Of a stretch of 64,000 nt of DNA, positions 26,242 through 34,806 are shown one piece after another. Position 1 is the stretch's first letter, and each line of letters starts with the position of its first letter. The stretch lies in assembly GCF_015680405.1 (NCBI RefSeq), contig NZ_JADLJS010000021.1, positions 25,410-89,409 of the forward strand, read 5' to 3'. The translations under genes and the position numbers were made by a program. The DNA comes from Pseudomonas pudica (GTDB taxonomy: Bacteria > Pseudomonadota > Gammaproteobacteria > Pseudomonadales > Pseudomonadaceae). Below the pieces are notes generated by a model. The model was given only the letters and a program-made list of their open reading frames with translations, was not told where the DNA came from and searched no databases.

Positions 26242-26763
26242 ATGAAAACCCGTCTAGCAGCTTCGCTGGCTGCTGCAGTGCTGGCCTTTGCCGGAACAAA
26301 TCTGGCTCAGGCAGCACAGGTGACCGGCGCCGTCGGCGCCACTGGCCAAGGCGACATGACCTACCGTATCGGCCTGTCGTTCGACTGGGACAAGAAATGG
26401 CTGGAAAGCAGCACCGGTCACCTGACCGGGTACTGGGATGCGGCCTACACCTATTGGGAAGGCGGTGAGGCCAGTGGTGCGCACTCGCTGTCGTTCAGCC
26501 CGGTGTTCACCTACGAGTTCAGCGGTTTCACCTATACCCCGTACATCGAGGCCGGCATTGGCCTGGCGGCGTTTTCCAAGACCGATGTGGGCGACCAGCG
26601 CCTGGGCTCGTCGGTCAACTTCGAAGACCGCATCGGTTTCGGCCTGAAACTGCCGGGGGAGCAGAAGGTGGGGATCCGCGCCATGCATTACTCCAACGCG
26701 GGGCTCAAGCAGCCTAACGACGGCATCGAATCGTACTCGCTGTTCTACAGCAAAGGGTTCTGA
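26242..26763 (+). CDS. pagL: Lipid A 3-O-deacylase PagL
   Basis: 173 residues with a signal peptide (LAASLAAAVLAFAGTNLAQA) and an eight-stranded outer-membrane beta-barrel pattern ending in the terminal aromatic residue (YSLFYSKGF). The catalytic His and Ser of PagL are in AMHYSNAGL, and the acidic residue is in NDGIESYSL. The enzyme removes the ester-linked acyl chain at position 3 of lipid A in the outer membrane, altering surface charge and host recognition. AGGAGA lies before the ATG at 26242. The ~196 bases upstream are AT-rich and probably hold its promoter; no regulator gene adjoins it. Confidence 0.88.
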   Translation: MKTRLAASLAAAVLAFAGTNLAQAAQVTGAVGATGQGDMTYRIGLSFDWDKKWLESSTGHLTGYWDAAYTYWEGGEASGAHSLSFSPVFTYEFSGFTYTPYIEAGIGLAAFSKTDVGDQRLGSSVNFEDRIGFGLKLPGEQKVGIRAMHYSNAGLKQPNDGIESYSLFYSKGF

Positions 26764-26767
26764 GACC

Positions 26768-26871
26768 GGGGGCCGCTTTGCGGCCCATCGCGACACAAGG
26801 CCGCTCCTACAGGAGATCGCGGTTTCCTTAGGAGCGGCCTTGTGTCGCGATGGGCTGCAAAGCAGCCCCAG
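26768..26871. repeat. Inverted REP-like pair (TAGGAGCGGCCTTGTGTCGCG class)
   Basis: Units at 26768-26812 and 26828-26871 are inverted copies of the sequence also seen at 13261-13372 (GCGACACAAGGCCGCTCCTA and its complement). They fill the gap between convergent pagL and the TonB-dependent receptor gene, 7 bases from the latter's stop. Confidence 0.85.
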
Positions 26872-26877
26872 GAACGG

Positions 26878-29007
26878 TCAGAAGGTATACGAAACTCCAG
26901 CCTGCACCGTCCGCGGCGCACCCGGGTAGACGTAGTTGTTGAACGCGCCCTCGTCATAGCCCTTGTTGAACACGTTCTTCACGTCCAGGTTCAACCGCAC
27001 GTGTTCGTTGACCTTGTAGAAGCTCAGCAGGTCGACCACGCTGTAGCGCTCCATTGTGTAGGTCGTGGCTGCCGTCTGGCCGGCCCGATCATCCACGTAC
27101 TTCACCCCAACCCCCAACCCCAGCCCCTTGGCCAGGCCATCCTGGAACTCGTAGGTGTTCAGCAGGCTGAAGCTGTTGCGCGGGATGTTGGCCAGGCGCG
27201 TGCCCTTGGGCAGGGTCGTATCCTGGGTCACTTCGGCGTCCACGTAGGCATAACCACCGATCACGCGCCACTCCGGCGTCAGGTTGCCGGCGATGTTGAT
27301 GTCCAGGCCACGGCTGCGCACTTCGCCGGCCGCAATACTGTAGGTACCGGTTGGGTCGTTCGGGTCGCGCGCCAGGACGTTCTCCTTGACAATGTGATAG
27401 ATCGCCGCGTCGATACTCAGCTGGCGGTCGAGTGCCTCCCATTTCACACCCAGTTCGTAGGATTTGCCTTTTTCCGGGTCGAAGCCTCCGCCCCCGCTTG
27501 GTGTGCCTGTATTGGGCTTGAACGAGCGCGCGGTGTTGGCATAGACCGCAACCGTATCGGTCAGGTCGTAGATCAGGCCGAAGCGTGGGGTGACGCCGTT
27601 TTCGCCTTTGCTGAAGTCGCGGTTTGCGGGCCGCTTGTCGTCGTAATCATGCTCGAAACGCTCGAAGCGTACACCTGCAAGTGCCTTCAGGCGCTCCGTC
27701 AGGGCCACCTGGTCCTGGATGAAATACGCCCAGGTCTCGAGCTTCTCGCTGTCCCAGGTTGTTGGTACCGCTGCCAGCTCCGGCCGTGGCTGGCCTAGTA
27801 CCGGGTTGTAGATATCGACTGTGTAGGGCGCGGTGGAACGTCGAATGATCGAACTGTAGTGGTAGTTCTCGTACTCGACGCCGGTCAGCAAGGTATGGCT
27901 GAACGCACCTGTATCGAAATGCCCGGTGAGGTTCAACTGCCAGTCGCGGTCGGTCCACTCCAGCTTGCGGTAATTGAAGTTGCGCTGCAGGGTACGGCCA
28001 TCTGCGGGGGCACTGGTGGCCTCTACAGCATTGCCTTTGAGTGAGCCATCGAGGTACTGGAAGCCTCCACCCAGCGTCCAGTTGTCGTTGAGCAGGTGTT
28101 CGAAGCGCACCTGAGCCATGTTGTTGTCATTGTGTAGCAGGTTGTCGCTGCCCTTTTCCCAGATATAGGTGTCCCGCGAGGCACTGCCGGTCTGGGTGGC
28201 GTAGCGGGTCAGGCCACGGTCCAGCGGGTGGTTGTTGCGCATGAAATCGCCCTCGAAGACGATCTTCGTACTGTCGTTTACCTGCCAGCTGAGCACCGGC
28301 GCAACGTCATAGCGCTCGCTTTCCACGTCGTCACGGAAGCTTTCGCCGCCTTCGCCCAGCAGGTTCAGACGGTAGGCCAGCGAGCCGTCCTGGTTCAGCG
28401 GCCCCGTGGCGTCCAGGGTCGCACGGTGCATGCCCTGGTCATCGAACTGGCTGCCCAGGGTGACCTTGGATTCCGGCAGCGGCTGCTTGCTGACCACGTT
28501 GAAGGTGCCGCCGGGGTCGCCACGGCCATACAGGCTGCTGGCCGGGCCACGGATCACTTCCAGGCGCTCGACGGTGTTGGCGTCGGGTGCGTTGGGGTAG
28601 CCGCGGTTGATCGGGAAACCGTTGCGGTAGAACTCGCCGGTGGTGAAGCCACGTACGGTAAAAGTGGTCAGGCCCTGGCCACCGAAGTTGTTGGCGCGGC
28701 CGACACCGCCGGCATAGTCCAGGCCGTCCTGCAGACGCGTGGCGCCGGTATCTTCCAGTACATCCTTGGGCACCACGCTGACCGATTGCGGGGTTTCGTG
28801 CAGGGCGGTGTCGGTGCGGGTGGCACTGGCCGAGCGGGTAGCCTTGTAGCCTTCGACCGGGCCATCGGCACGTTCGCTGTCGGCGCTGCTGGTGATGTTC
28901 AGGGCCTGGAGTTCGATCTGGGCGGGTTCGCCGAGCGGTTCAGGCTCGGCAAAGGCCAGCGGGGAGACAGCATGAAGCACACAAAGCGAAACGAACGTGC
29001 GACGCAT
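26878..29007 (-). CDS. TonB-dependent siderophore receptor
   Basis: About 709 residues. A signal peptide (RRTFVSLCVLHAVSPLAFA) precedes the plug domain (HETPQSVSVVPKDVLEDTG, VRGFTTGEFYRNGFP, VERLEVIRGPASSLYGRGDPGG) and a 22-strand barrel ending in the terminal aromatic (GVSYTF). No N-terminal signalling (STN) domain is present, so it does not signal to an ECF sigma factor. It would take up a ferric siderophore across the outer membrane using TonB energy. The siderophore is not deducible. The start at 29007 gives a normal signal peptide. A Fur-like box lies 60 bases upstream, so iron limitation should induce it. Confidence 0.92.
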   Translation of the reverse strand: MRRTFVSLCVLHAVSPLAFAEPEPLGEPAQIELQALNITSSADSERADGPVEGYKATRSASATRTDTALHETPQSVSVVPKDVLEDTGATRLQDGLDYAGGVGRANNFGGQGLTTFTVRGFTTGEFYRNGFPINRGYPNAPDANTVERLEVIRGPASSLYGRGDPGGTFNVVSKQPLPESKVTLGSQFDDQGMHRATLDATGPLNQDGSLAYRLNLLGEGGESFRDDVESERYDVAPVLSWQVNDSTKIVFEGDFMRNNHPLDRGLTRYATQTGSASRDTYIWEKGSDNLLHNDNNMAQVRFEHLLNDNWTLGGGFQYLDGSLKGNAVEATSAPADGRTLQRNFNYRKLEWTDRDWQLNLTGHFDTGAFSHTLLTGVEYENYHYSSIIRRSTAPYTVDIYNPVLGQPRPELAAVPTTWDSEKLETWAYFIQDQVALTERLKALAGVRFERFEHDYDDKRPANRDFSKGENGVTPRFGLIYDLTDTVAVYANTARSFKPNTGTPSGGGGFDPEKGKSYELGVKWEALDRQLSIDAAIYHIVKENVLARDPNDPTGTYSIAAGEVRSRGLDINIAGNLTPEWRVIGGYAYVDAEVTQDTTLPKGTRLANIPRNSFSLLNTYEFQDGLAKGLGLGVGVKYVDDRAGQTAATTYTMERYSVVDLLSFYKVNEHVRLNLDVKNVFNKGYDEGAFNNYVYPGAPRTVQAGVSYTF

Positions 29008-29066
29008 CGACGGTACGATCCTGGAGTAGGGCGCTGAGGACAGGGTGGGCAAGCGCCGAGAAACTA

Positions 29067-29087
29067 CTACGAATCATTATCAAATGC
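29067..29087 (-). promoter_or_regulatory. Fur-box-like element
   Basis: Read on the minus strand, TGATAATGATTCGTA matches the 7-1-7 Fur pattern TGATAATnATTATCA well in its left half and poorly in its right half. It lies about 60-80 bases upstream of the siderophore receptor start. Confidence 0.6.
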
Positions 29088-29139
29088 ATTCTTTTTATGT
29101 GGCACTGGTGTACCAGATACCAGGTGGAATTTGTGCTGG

Positions 29140-29230
29140 ATTCTTCGCGGGCACGCCCGCTCCCACAGGTCATGCACAAAGCCTGAGCTTGTAACGATCC
29201 TGTGGGAGCGGGCGCGCCCGCGAATAGGCC
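29140..29230. repeat. Inverted REP pair
   Basis: An inverted unit (29140-29169, TTCGCGGGCACGCCCGCTCC...) and a forward unit (29198-29230) face each other across about 28 bases, between the universal stress protein gene and the receptor promoter region. Confidence 0.85.
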
Positions 29231-29249
29231 AGTTCAGGTGAAGCAGCAC

Positions 29250-30140
29250 TCAGCGAACCGCCTTGATCGCCAGCACATTGCACAGCGGATGCTCCAGCAC
29301 ATGCGCCGTGGTCCCGCCCAGAAACGTCTGCATGGCGTCATGCCGGTGGCTGCCCATCACGATCACATCCGCCCGGCTGTGGCCGACGAACTGGGCAATC
29401 GCCTTGATCGCGGCCCCTTCCAGGAAGTGCCTGCGTTCCAGCGGGATCTGGTGGTGGTCGCCCAGCCGGTTGAACGCTGCCCGCTGCGCGGTCCGCACGC
29501 TGGCATCGAAGCCGGGCATGGTCACAGTGCCGGCGCCGAAGTCGGCAATGTGGGTCTTGGCCGCGTCGCACACATGCAGCAGGTGCAGTTCGGCATTGCA
29601 CTGCAGGGCCAGGGCATGAGCACAGTGGATCACCTGCTCATCCAGGTGCTCGCCGGCACCGTGGCTGTTCAGGTCCACTGCGGCGGCAATCTGCCGGGGC
29701 AGCGGCAGGCGGATATCACTGACCAGGTGCACGGCGACCGGGCTGTCCTTCAGCAACTGCCAGTCCAATGGCGTTACCAGCAGGCGCTTGAGCACCGGTT
29801 CGTGCTGCACGTCCTTGATCAGCAGGTCGCAACCCAGCCGTTCGACTCGCTCCAGCACGCTACCCAGCGGGTCGCGGGTCAGCAGCAGCTCGGTAGACAC
29901 ATCCAGGCCGGCGTTGGCCAATTGCTCGGCTTCGTCCGCCAACCATTGGCGGTTGTCGCTGAGCAGCCGTTCACGCTCGCGGCTATCGCTCATCAAACCG
30001 AAGGTGTCGACATCGTCGACGAACACGTTGATATCCAGCAACGCACCGCTGGACTCCGCCAACGCCGCAGCGCGTTGCAGCGCCGGCGTGTGGCGCATCT
30101 GCGGGCCGAGCATGACGAACAGACGCTTGAACTGGCTCAT
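29250..30140 (-). CDS. Tandem universal stress protein (UspE-like)
   Basis: 296 residues holding two Usp domains (about residues 1-145 and 155-296). The second ends with the ATP-binding-type signature VGHSRADVIVMGSHRHDAMQTFLGGTTAHVLEHPLCNVLAI, which fits G-2x-G-9x-G(S/T). The first (KRLFVMLGPQMRHTPALQRA ... LLIKDVQHEPVLKRLL) is degenerate at the nucleotide-binding site. UspE-type proteins respond to growth arrest and oxidative or oxygen-limiting stress in the cytoplasm. It is divergent from the HisN-type phosphatase gene with 147 bases between them. Confidence 0.9.
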   Translation of the reverse strand: MSQFKRLFVMLGPQMRHTPALQRAAALAESSGALLDINVFVDDVDTFGLMSDSRERERLLSDNRQWLADEAEQLANAGLDVSTELLLTRDPLGSVLERVERLGCDLLIKDVQHEPVLKRLLVTPLDWQLLKDSPVAVHLVSDIRLPLPRQIAAAVDLNSHGAGEHLDEQVIHCAHALALQCNAELHLLHVCDAAKTHIADFGAGTVTMPGFDASVRTAQRAAFNRLGDHHQIPLERRHFLEGAAIKAIAQFVGHSRADVIVMGSHRHDAMQTFLGGTTAHVLEHPLCNVLAIKAVR

Positions 30141-30287
30141 CTCACACCTCCACTTGTGGCAGCCCCCCGGTGATCTGGTCTTGTTCAGTCTAGACCGCGC
30201 GGGGCCGCATGGGCGGCCGATGGAGGCTGGCGCGGCACGGCGTGTCGGGTATTATGCGGGCCCCATCATTTTCACGAGGCCCGCCCC

Positions 30288-31079
30288 ATGTCCCTGAGTG
30301 CTGAACAGATCGGCGAATTCCGCGCCTTTGCCGAGCAACTGGCCGATGCTGCTGCCGTGGCGATCAAGCCATACTTTCGCGCCAGCCTGGACGTCGAGGA
30401 CAAGGGCGGGCGCCTTTACGACCCGGTGACCGTGGCCGACAAGGCAGCCGAGGACGCCATGCGCGAACTGATCCAGGCCCGCTATCCCGACCATGGCATT
30501 CTCGGTGAAGAGGCCGGCGTGGCAGTGGGCAGCAGCCCACTGACCTGGGTGCTCGACCCGATCGACGGTACTCGCGCTTTCATCACCGGCCTGCCGCTGT
30601 GGGGCACGCTGATTGCCCTGAACGACGGCACGCGCCCGGTGGTCGGGGTGATGAACCAGCCGTTCACCGGCGAACGCTTTGTCGGCACACCGGAAGGCGC
30701 CTGGCGTAGCGGTACGCCATTGAAGACCCGCGCCTGTGCCGACCTGGCCTCGGCCACGCTGATGTGCACCACGCCGGACATGTTCGATACCGCCGCGCGC
30801 AAGGCTGCGTTCGAGGCCGTTGCCGGCAAGGCGCGCCTGATGCGCTACGGTGGCGACTGCTATGCCTACTGCATGCTGGCTTGCGGGTTTGTCGACGTGA
30901 TCGTCGAGGCGAGCCTGCAGCCTTATGACGTGCAGGCGCTGATGCCGATCATCGAAGGGGCGGGCGGGGTGATCACGGCGTGGGATGGCAGCAGTGCGCA
31001 GAACGGCGGGTGTGTAGTGGCCTGTGGTGACCCGGCGCTGCATGCGCAGGTGGTGGAGATGTTGCGTCACGCCATGTGA
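30288..31079 (+). CDS. hisN: Inositol monophosphatase-family histidinol-phosphatase
   Basis: 263 residues. The three metal sites of the family are present: GEEAGV, LDPIDGTRAFITG and the distal aspartate in PYDVQALMPIIEGAGG. The TRAF sequence after DPIDG and overall length match HisN-type histidinol-phosphate phosphatases more closely than SuhB. The enzyme would remove phosphate from histidinol phosphate with Mg2+ in the cytoplasm, although related small phosphomonoesters are also possible. It stands apart from other his genes, as is usual for hisN in pseudomonads. Confidence 0.82.
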   Translation: MSLSAEQIGEFRAFAEQLADAAAVAIKPYFRASLDVEDKGGRLYDPVTVADKAAEDAMRELIQARYPDHGILGEEAGVAVGSSPLTWVLDPIDGTRAFITGLPLWGTLIALNDGTRPVVGVMNQPFTGERFVGTPEGAWRSGTPLKTRACADLASATLMCTTPDMFDTAARKAAFEAVAGKARLMRYGGDCYAYCMLACGFVDVIVEASLQPYDVQALMPIIEGAGGVITAWDGSSAQNGGCVVACGDPALHAQVVEMLRHAM

Positions 31080-31096
31080 TTCATGTGTTGCCTGCG

Positions 31097-31194
31097 CCGG
31101 CCTCTTCGCGGGTAAACCCGCTCCCACAGGTACTGCACAGTTTTCAGGGTTTGCGGTGATCCTGTGGGAGCGGGTTTACCCGCGAAGAGGCCGG
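31097..31194. repeat. Inverted REP pair, near-perfect
   Basis: Units at 31097-31130 and 31161-31194 are almost exact complements (CCGGCCTCTTCGCGGGTAAA... and ...TTTACCCGCGAAGAGGCCGG) with a 30-base spacer. It lies after the hisN-type gene. Confidence 0.9.
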
Positions 31195-31304
31195 TACAGG
31201 CTTACTATCTTCCCAATCACCGCACTTTTTCCAATTTCCGGGCTCTATGCTTGGCCAGGCCACACTGATCCCCGGTGCGGCCGCCGAATATCGACCCGGT
31301 GCCG

Positions 31305-32036
31305 ATGGTTGCAAGCAAGCCCATATTCTTCCCCCGCCTGCTATTGGCAGGCACCTTCGCATGCCTGTGCGCCTGCACTCAGCAGCAGGGACGCGACATG
31401 GTCAACCAGCTTGGCAACGGCAAGCCCAGCGAACTGTTCCAGACCAGCGTCGATCGCCTGGCCACGCTGTCCATGCGCGACAACCTGCAGAGCTTGTACC
31501 TGTTGATGAACAAGCTGTACCTGCGCAACCCCAACCAGTGGAAGCTGTCCGGCTACGTGGATGCTGCCACTGCCGAGCGGCAGATCCGTATCGCCATCGA
31601 ACAACGCCAGCCCTTGGCGCAACTGGGCAACCGTCGCGACCTGGCAGCCTTGAGCTACGCCCTGAGCCCCGAATTTCGTGGTGACCGGGTCGGCGCCTTC
31701 ATCTACGCCATCGGCAGCATGCTGATCACCGCGCACGGCGGCCGTACCGAGTTCTACATGACCGATACCATCGACCCGCTGTTCGTCAATAACGCGGCGC
31801 GCAATATCGAGAAGGCCACCTGGATGTTGAGCCAGCGGCAGGATGCCAATGGCGTGCTGCTGTTGTTCTCCAACGAAATCTCGGAAGAGGGCAGCAACCT
31901 GAGTTTTGCCGTGGAGTTCGGCAAGATCGTGGCTCGGCTGGACTTGCTGGCGGAATTGCTGGACGAGCGATACAGGCGTATTGGGTTGAATTATGCGCAA
32001 AGCTTGCTGCTGATGAACTTCCTGCCTGTACAGTGA
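31305..32036 (+). CDS. Putative lipoprotein of unknown function
   Basis: 243 residues with a lipoprotein signal (PRLLLAGTFACLCAC, lipobox cysteine near residue 24). The body is mainly alpha-helical (VNQLGNGKPSELFQTSVDRL, NNAARNIEKATWMLSQRQ, GKIVARLDLLAELLDERYRRIGL). No known domain is recognised. The start at 31305 gives a normal signal peptide, and an ATG at 31275 would add 10 residues. It precedes benR on the same strand with 295 bases between. It probably sits at the inner face of the outer membrane. Confidence 0.72.
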   Translation: MVASKPIFFPRLLLAGTFACLCACTQQQGRDMVNQLGNGKPSELFQTSVDRLATLSMRDNLQSLYLLMNKLYLRNPNQWKLSGYVDAATAERQIRIAIEQRQPLAQLGNRRDLAALSYALSPEFRGDRVGAFIYAIGSMLITAHGGRTEFYMTDTIDPLFVNNAARNIEKATWMLSQRQDANGVLLLFSNEISEEGSNLSFAVEFGKIVARLDLLAELLDERYRRIGLNYAQSLLLMNFLPVQ

Positions 32037-32331
32037 CGTGAGCGGTTTCGGGAATTCTGGGTAACCTGTACCGGCCTCTTCGCGGCGCAGAATAATACCG
32101 TTCGATAAACGAACGCGGCCCCTGTCCCGTCTGTCCGCTATCCGCCCATCCATTCCCAAGGCCGCATTGCCCAACCCCCGGCTTTTTGCTTAAGTGTGCC
32201 CATCCACCGGTTGTCGCCTGCCCCCGTGAACCGCAACCGGCTCGATAGAATGACCGTGACGACCGCAACCACAGCCCACCGGGCGGTAGGGAGCGGCAAC
32301 CAGAACAATAACGATACCGAGTGCCTTGCCT
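32037..32331. other. Gene-free region upstream of benR
   Basis: 295 bases. It contains a partial REP half (ACCGGCCTCTTCGCGG, 32070-32085), the palindrome CGTTCG-ATAAA-CGAACG (32099-32115) and a GC-rich leader to benR. No coding sequence is supported. The benR promoter must lie here, but no convincing -35/-10 pair stands out. Confidence 0.6.
32099..32115. promoter_or_regulatory. PcaR-like palindromic operator
   Basis: The core GTTCGATAAACGAAC differs at 2 of 15 positions from GTTCGATAATCGCAC, the PcaR site as I recall it for P. putida pca promoters. It forms a perfect 6-bp inverted repeat around ATAAA. IclR-family proteins such as PcaR bind sites of this kind. It lies about 217 bases before benR. 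Confidence 0.5.
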
Positions 32332-33288
32332 ATGGAAAGCTGCCTGCTGAGCGAGCGCAGTAGCGTGTTTCATCACGCCGACCCTTATGCTGTGTCTGAT
32401 TATGTCAACCAGCATGTAGGCCAGCATTGCATCGGCTTGTCCCGCACCACTCATCCGCAAGCCAGCCTCAGCCACCGCAAGTTCGCTGAGTTGGACCTGT
32501 GCCGCATCAGCTACGGCGGCAGCGTGCGCGTTACCTCGCCGGCACTGGAAACCATCTACCACCTGCAGGTACTGCTGAACGGCAACTGCCTGTGGCGTGG
32601 GCACAAGCGCGAGCATCACCTGGTGCCGGGCGAGCTGTTGCTGATCAACCCCGACGACCCGGTTGACCTGACTTATTCGGAGGACTGCGAAAAGTTCATC
32701 CTCAAGGTGCCGACCCGGCTACTGGATTCGATCTGCGACGAACAACGCTGGCACCGCCCCGATGGCGGGGTGCGGTTCTTGCGCAACCATTACCGGCTGG
32801 ACGAGCTGGATGGGTTCGTCAACCTGCTGGCGATGGTCTGCCAGGAGGCAGAGGTGAGCGATTCGCTGCCCAGGGTGCAGGGCCATTACAGCCAGATCGT
32901 AGCCAGCAAGCTGCTGACCCTGATGAGCACCAATATCCGCCGCGAAAGCCTGTGTTCGCCGGGCGCAAGCCTTGAACGGATCATCGACCACATCGACCGC
33001 AACCTGAAGCTTGAACTGACAGCTGAAGCGCTGGCGGAGCAGGCGTGCATGAGCCTGCGCTCCTTGTATGCATTGTTTGACCGGCATCTGCAGACCACAC
33101 CCAAGCAGTATGTGCGCCAGCGCAAGCTGGAGCAGGTACACGCCTGCCTGGCTGATGCCAGTTGCGCGGTACGCAGCGTGACCGAACTGGCCATGGATTA
33201 TGGCTTCATGCACCTGGGGCGGTTTTCCGAGGTGTATCGGCAGCAGTTTGGCGAGTTGCCCTCGGAAACCTTGCGAAATCGGCGCTGA
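32332..33288 (+). CDS. benR: Benzoate-responsive AraC/XylS-family activator
   Basis: 318 residues, the length of BenR and close to XylS. The C-terminal AraC-type DNA-binding region is clear: LERIIDHIDRNLKLELTAEALAEQACMSLRSLYALFDRHLQTTPKQY and VRSVTELAMDYGFMHLGRFSEVYRQQFGELPSETL. The N-terminal sensing part carries a cupin-like VPGELLLINPDDPVDL. BenR binds benzoate and activates the benA promoter. ATG at 32332 matches the expected MESCLLSER start; a TTG at 32326 is in frame just before. Two XylS/BenR half-site pairs follow 60 bases downstream, directly ahead of benA. Confidence 0.95.
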   Translation: MESCLLSERSSVFHHADPYAVSDYVNQHVGQHCIGLSRTTHPQASLSHRKFAELDLCRISYGGSVRVTSPALETIYHLQVLLNGNCLWRGHKREHHLVPGELLLINPDDPVDLTYSEDCEKFILKVPTRLLDSICDEQRWHRPDGGVRFLRNHYRLDELDGFVNLLAMVCQEAEVSDSLPRVQGHYSQIVASKLLTLMSTNIRRESLCSPGASLERIIDHIDRNLKLELTAEALAEQACMSLRSLYALFDRHLQTTPKQYVRQRKLEQVHACLADASCAVRSVTELAMDYGFMHLGRFSEVYRQQFGELPSETLRNRR

Positions 33289-33294
33289 GCCGCA

Positions 33295-33329
33295 CCGGCC
33301 TCTTCGCGGGTGAACCCGCGCCCACAGGG
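33295..33329 (-). repeat. Single inverted REP unit
   Basis: One REP unit (ACCGGCCTCTTCGCGGGTGA...CACAGG) lies directly after benR and ends 20 bases before the distal BenR operator half-site. Confidence 0.8.
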
Positions 33330-33348
33330 CCCCGCAGAAACACCAACT

Positions 33349-33411
33349 TGCACAAAACGGATAGCACCGCGCACAAACCGGATATTCCCACCCAATACCA
33401 ATCCCTAACCT
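33349..33411 (+). promoter_or_regulatory. Tandem BenR operator and benA promoter
   Basis: Two direct repeats match the XylS/BenR pattern TGCA-N6-GGnTA: TGCACAAAACGGATA (33349-33363) and CGCACAAACCGGATA (33370-33384), 21 bases apart, that is two helical turns. Placing them as in the XylS-dependent Pm promoter puts a -10-like TAACCT at 33406-33411, the same distance as TAGGCT in Pm. BenR bound here should activate benA 37 bases before its start codon. Confidence 0.85.
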
Positions 33412-33447
33412 GACCAGGTCTAAACAATAACAAGGGAGACCCTGGCC

Positions 33448-34806
33448 ATGTCCCTGGGATTCGACTACCTCAATGCCTTGCTCGAGGACGACCGTGAAAA
33501 GGGCATCTACCGCTGCAAGCGCGAGATGTTCACCGACCCACGCCTGTTCGACCTGGAGATGAAACACATCTTCGAGGGCAACTGGATCTACCTGGCCCAT
33601 GAAAGCCAGATCCCCGAGAAAAACGACTTCCTCACCCTGACCATGGGGCGCCAGCCGATCTTCATCGCGCGCAACAAGGACGGTGAGCTCAATGCCTTCC
33701 TCAACGCCTGCAGCCACCGCGGCGCCATGCTCTGCCGGCACAAGCGCGGCAACCGCTCCAGCTACACCTGCCCGTTCCACGGCTGGACCTTCAACAACAG
33801 CGGCAAGCTGCTCAAGGTCAAAGACCCCAGCAACGCCGGCTACCCCGACAGCTTCAACTGCGACGGCTCCCACGACCTGACCAAGGTGGCGCGCTTCGAG
33901 TCGTACCGTGGCTTCCTGTTCGGCAGCCTGAATGCCGACGTCAAGCCGCTGGTCGAGCACCTGGGCGAGTCGGCCAAGATCATCGACATGATCGTCGACC
34001 AGTCGCCGGAAGGCCTGGAAGTGCTGCGCGGTGCCAGCTCGTACATCTACGAAGGCAACTGGAAGCTCACTGCCGAGAACGGCGCCGACGGCTACCACGT
34101 CAGTTCCGTGCACTGGAACTACGCCGCCACCCAGAACCAGCGCAAGCAGCGCGAGGCGGGTGAAGAGATCAAGACCATGAGCGCCGGCGCCTGGGCCAAG
34201 CAGGGCGGTGGCTTCTACTCCTTCGACCACGGCCACCTGCTGCTGTGGACCCGCTGGGCCAACCCCGAGGACCGCCCGGCCTACGAGCGCCGTGACCAGC
34301 TGGCCGCCGACTTCGGCCAGGCCCGTGCCGACTGGATGATCGAGAACTCGCGCAACCTGTGCCTGTACCCGAACGTGTACCTGATGGACCAGTTCAGCTC
34401 GCAGATCCGCATCGCCCGGCCGATTTCGGTGAACAAGACCGAAATCACCATCTACTGCATCGCGCCGAAAGGCGAGAGCGCCGATGCCCGCGCCAAACGC
34501 ATTCGCCAGTACGAAGACTTCTTCAACGTCAGCGGCATGGCCACCCCGGACGACCTGGAAGAGTTCCGCTCGTGCCAGACCGGCTACGGCGGCGGCACCG
34601 GCTGGAACGACATGTCCCGCGGCGCGGCGCACTGGGTGGAAGGCGCCGACGAAGCGGCCAGGGAAATCGAGCTCAAGCCGCTGCTGTCCGGCGTACGCAC
34701 CGAGGACGAAGGCCTGTTCGTGCTGCAGCACAAGTACTGGCAGGACACCATGATCCAGGCGCTGAAGGACGAACAGCAACTGATCCCCGTGGAGGCCGTG
34801 CAATGA
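33448..34806 (+). CDS. benA: Benzoate 1,2-dioxygenase, large (alpha) subunit
   Basis: 452 residues. The Rieske centre is complete: Cys88 and His90 in NACSHRG, and Cys108 and His111 in TCPFHGW. The catalytic domain holds the mononuclear iron site (NGADGYHVSSVHWNY). With BenB it forms the hexameric oxygenase, which adds both oxygen atoms to benzoate, giving cis-1,2-dihydroxybenzoate diol, using electrons from BenC. A GGGAG sequence precedes the start. The stop overlaps benB (ATGA). It is the first gene of the ben operon and is controlled by BenR. Confidence 0.97.
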   Translation: MSLGFDYLNALLEDDREKGIYRCKREMFTDPRLFDLEMKHIFEGNWIYLAHESQIPEKNDFLTLTMGRQPIFIARNKDGELNAFLNACSHRGAMLCRHKRGNRSSYTCPFHGWTFNNSGKLLKVKDPSNAGYPDSFNCDGSHDLTKVARFESYRGFLFGSLNADVKPLVEHLGESAKIIDMIVDQSPEGLEVLRGASSYIYEGNWKLTAENGADGYHVSSVHWNYAATQNQRKQREAGEEIKTMSAGAWAKQGGGFYSFDHGHLLLWTRWANPEDRPAYERRDQLAADFGQARADWMIENSRNLCLYPNVYLMDQFSSQIRIARPISVNKTEITIYCIAPKGESADARAKRIRQYEDFFNVSGMATPDDLEEFRSCQTGYGGGTGWNDMSRGAAHWVEGADEAAREIELKPLLSGVRTEDEGLFVLQHKYWQDTMIQALKDEQQLIPVEAVQ

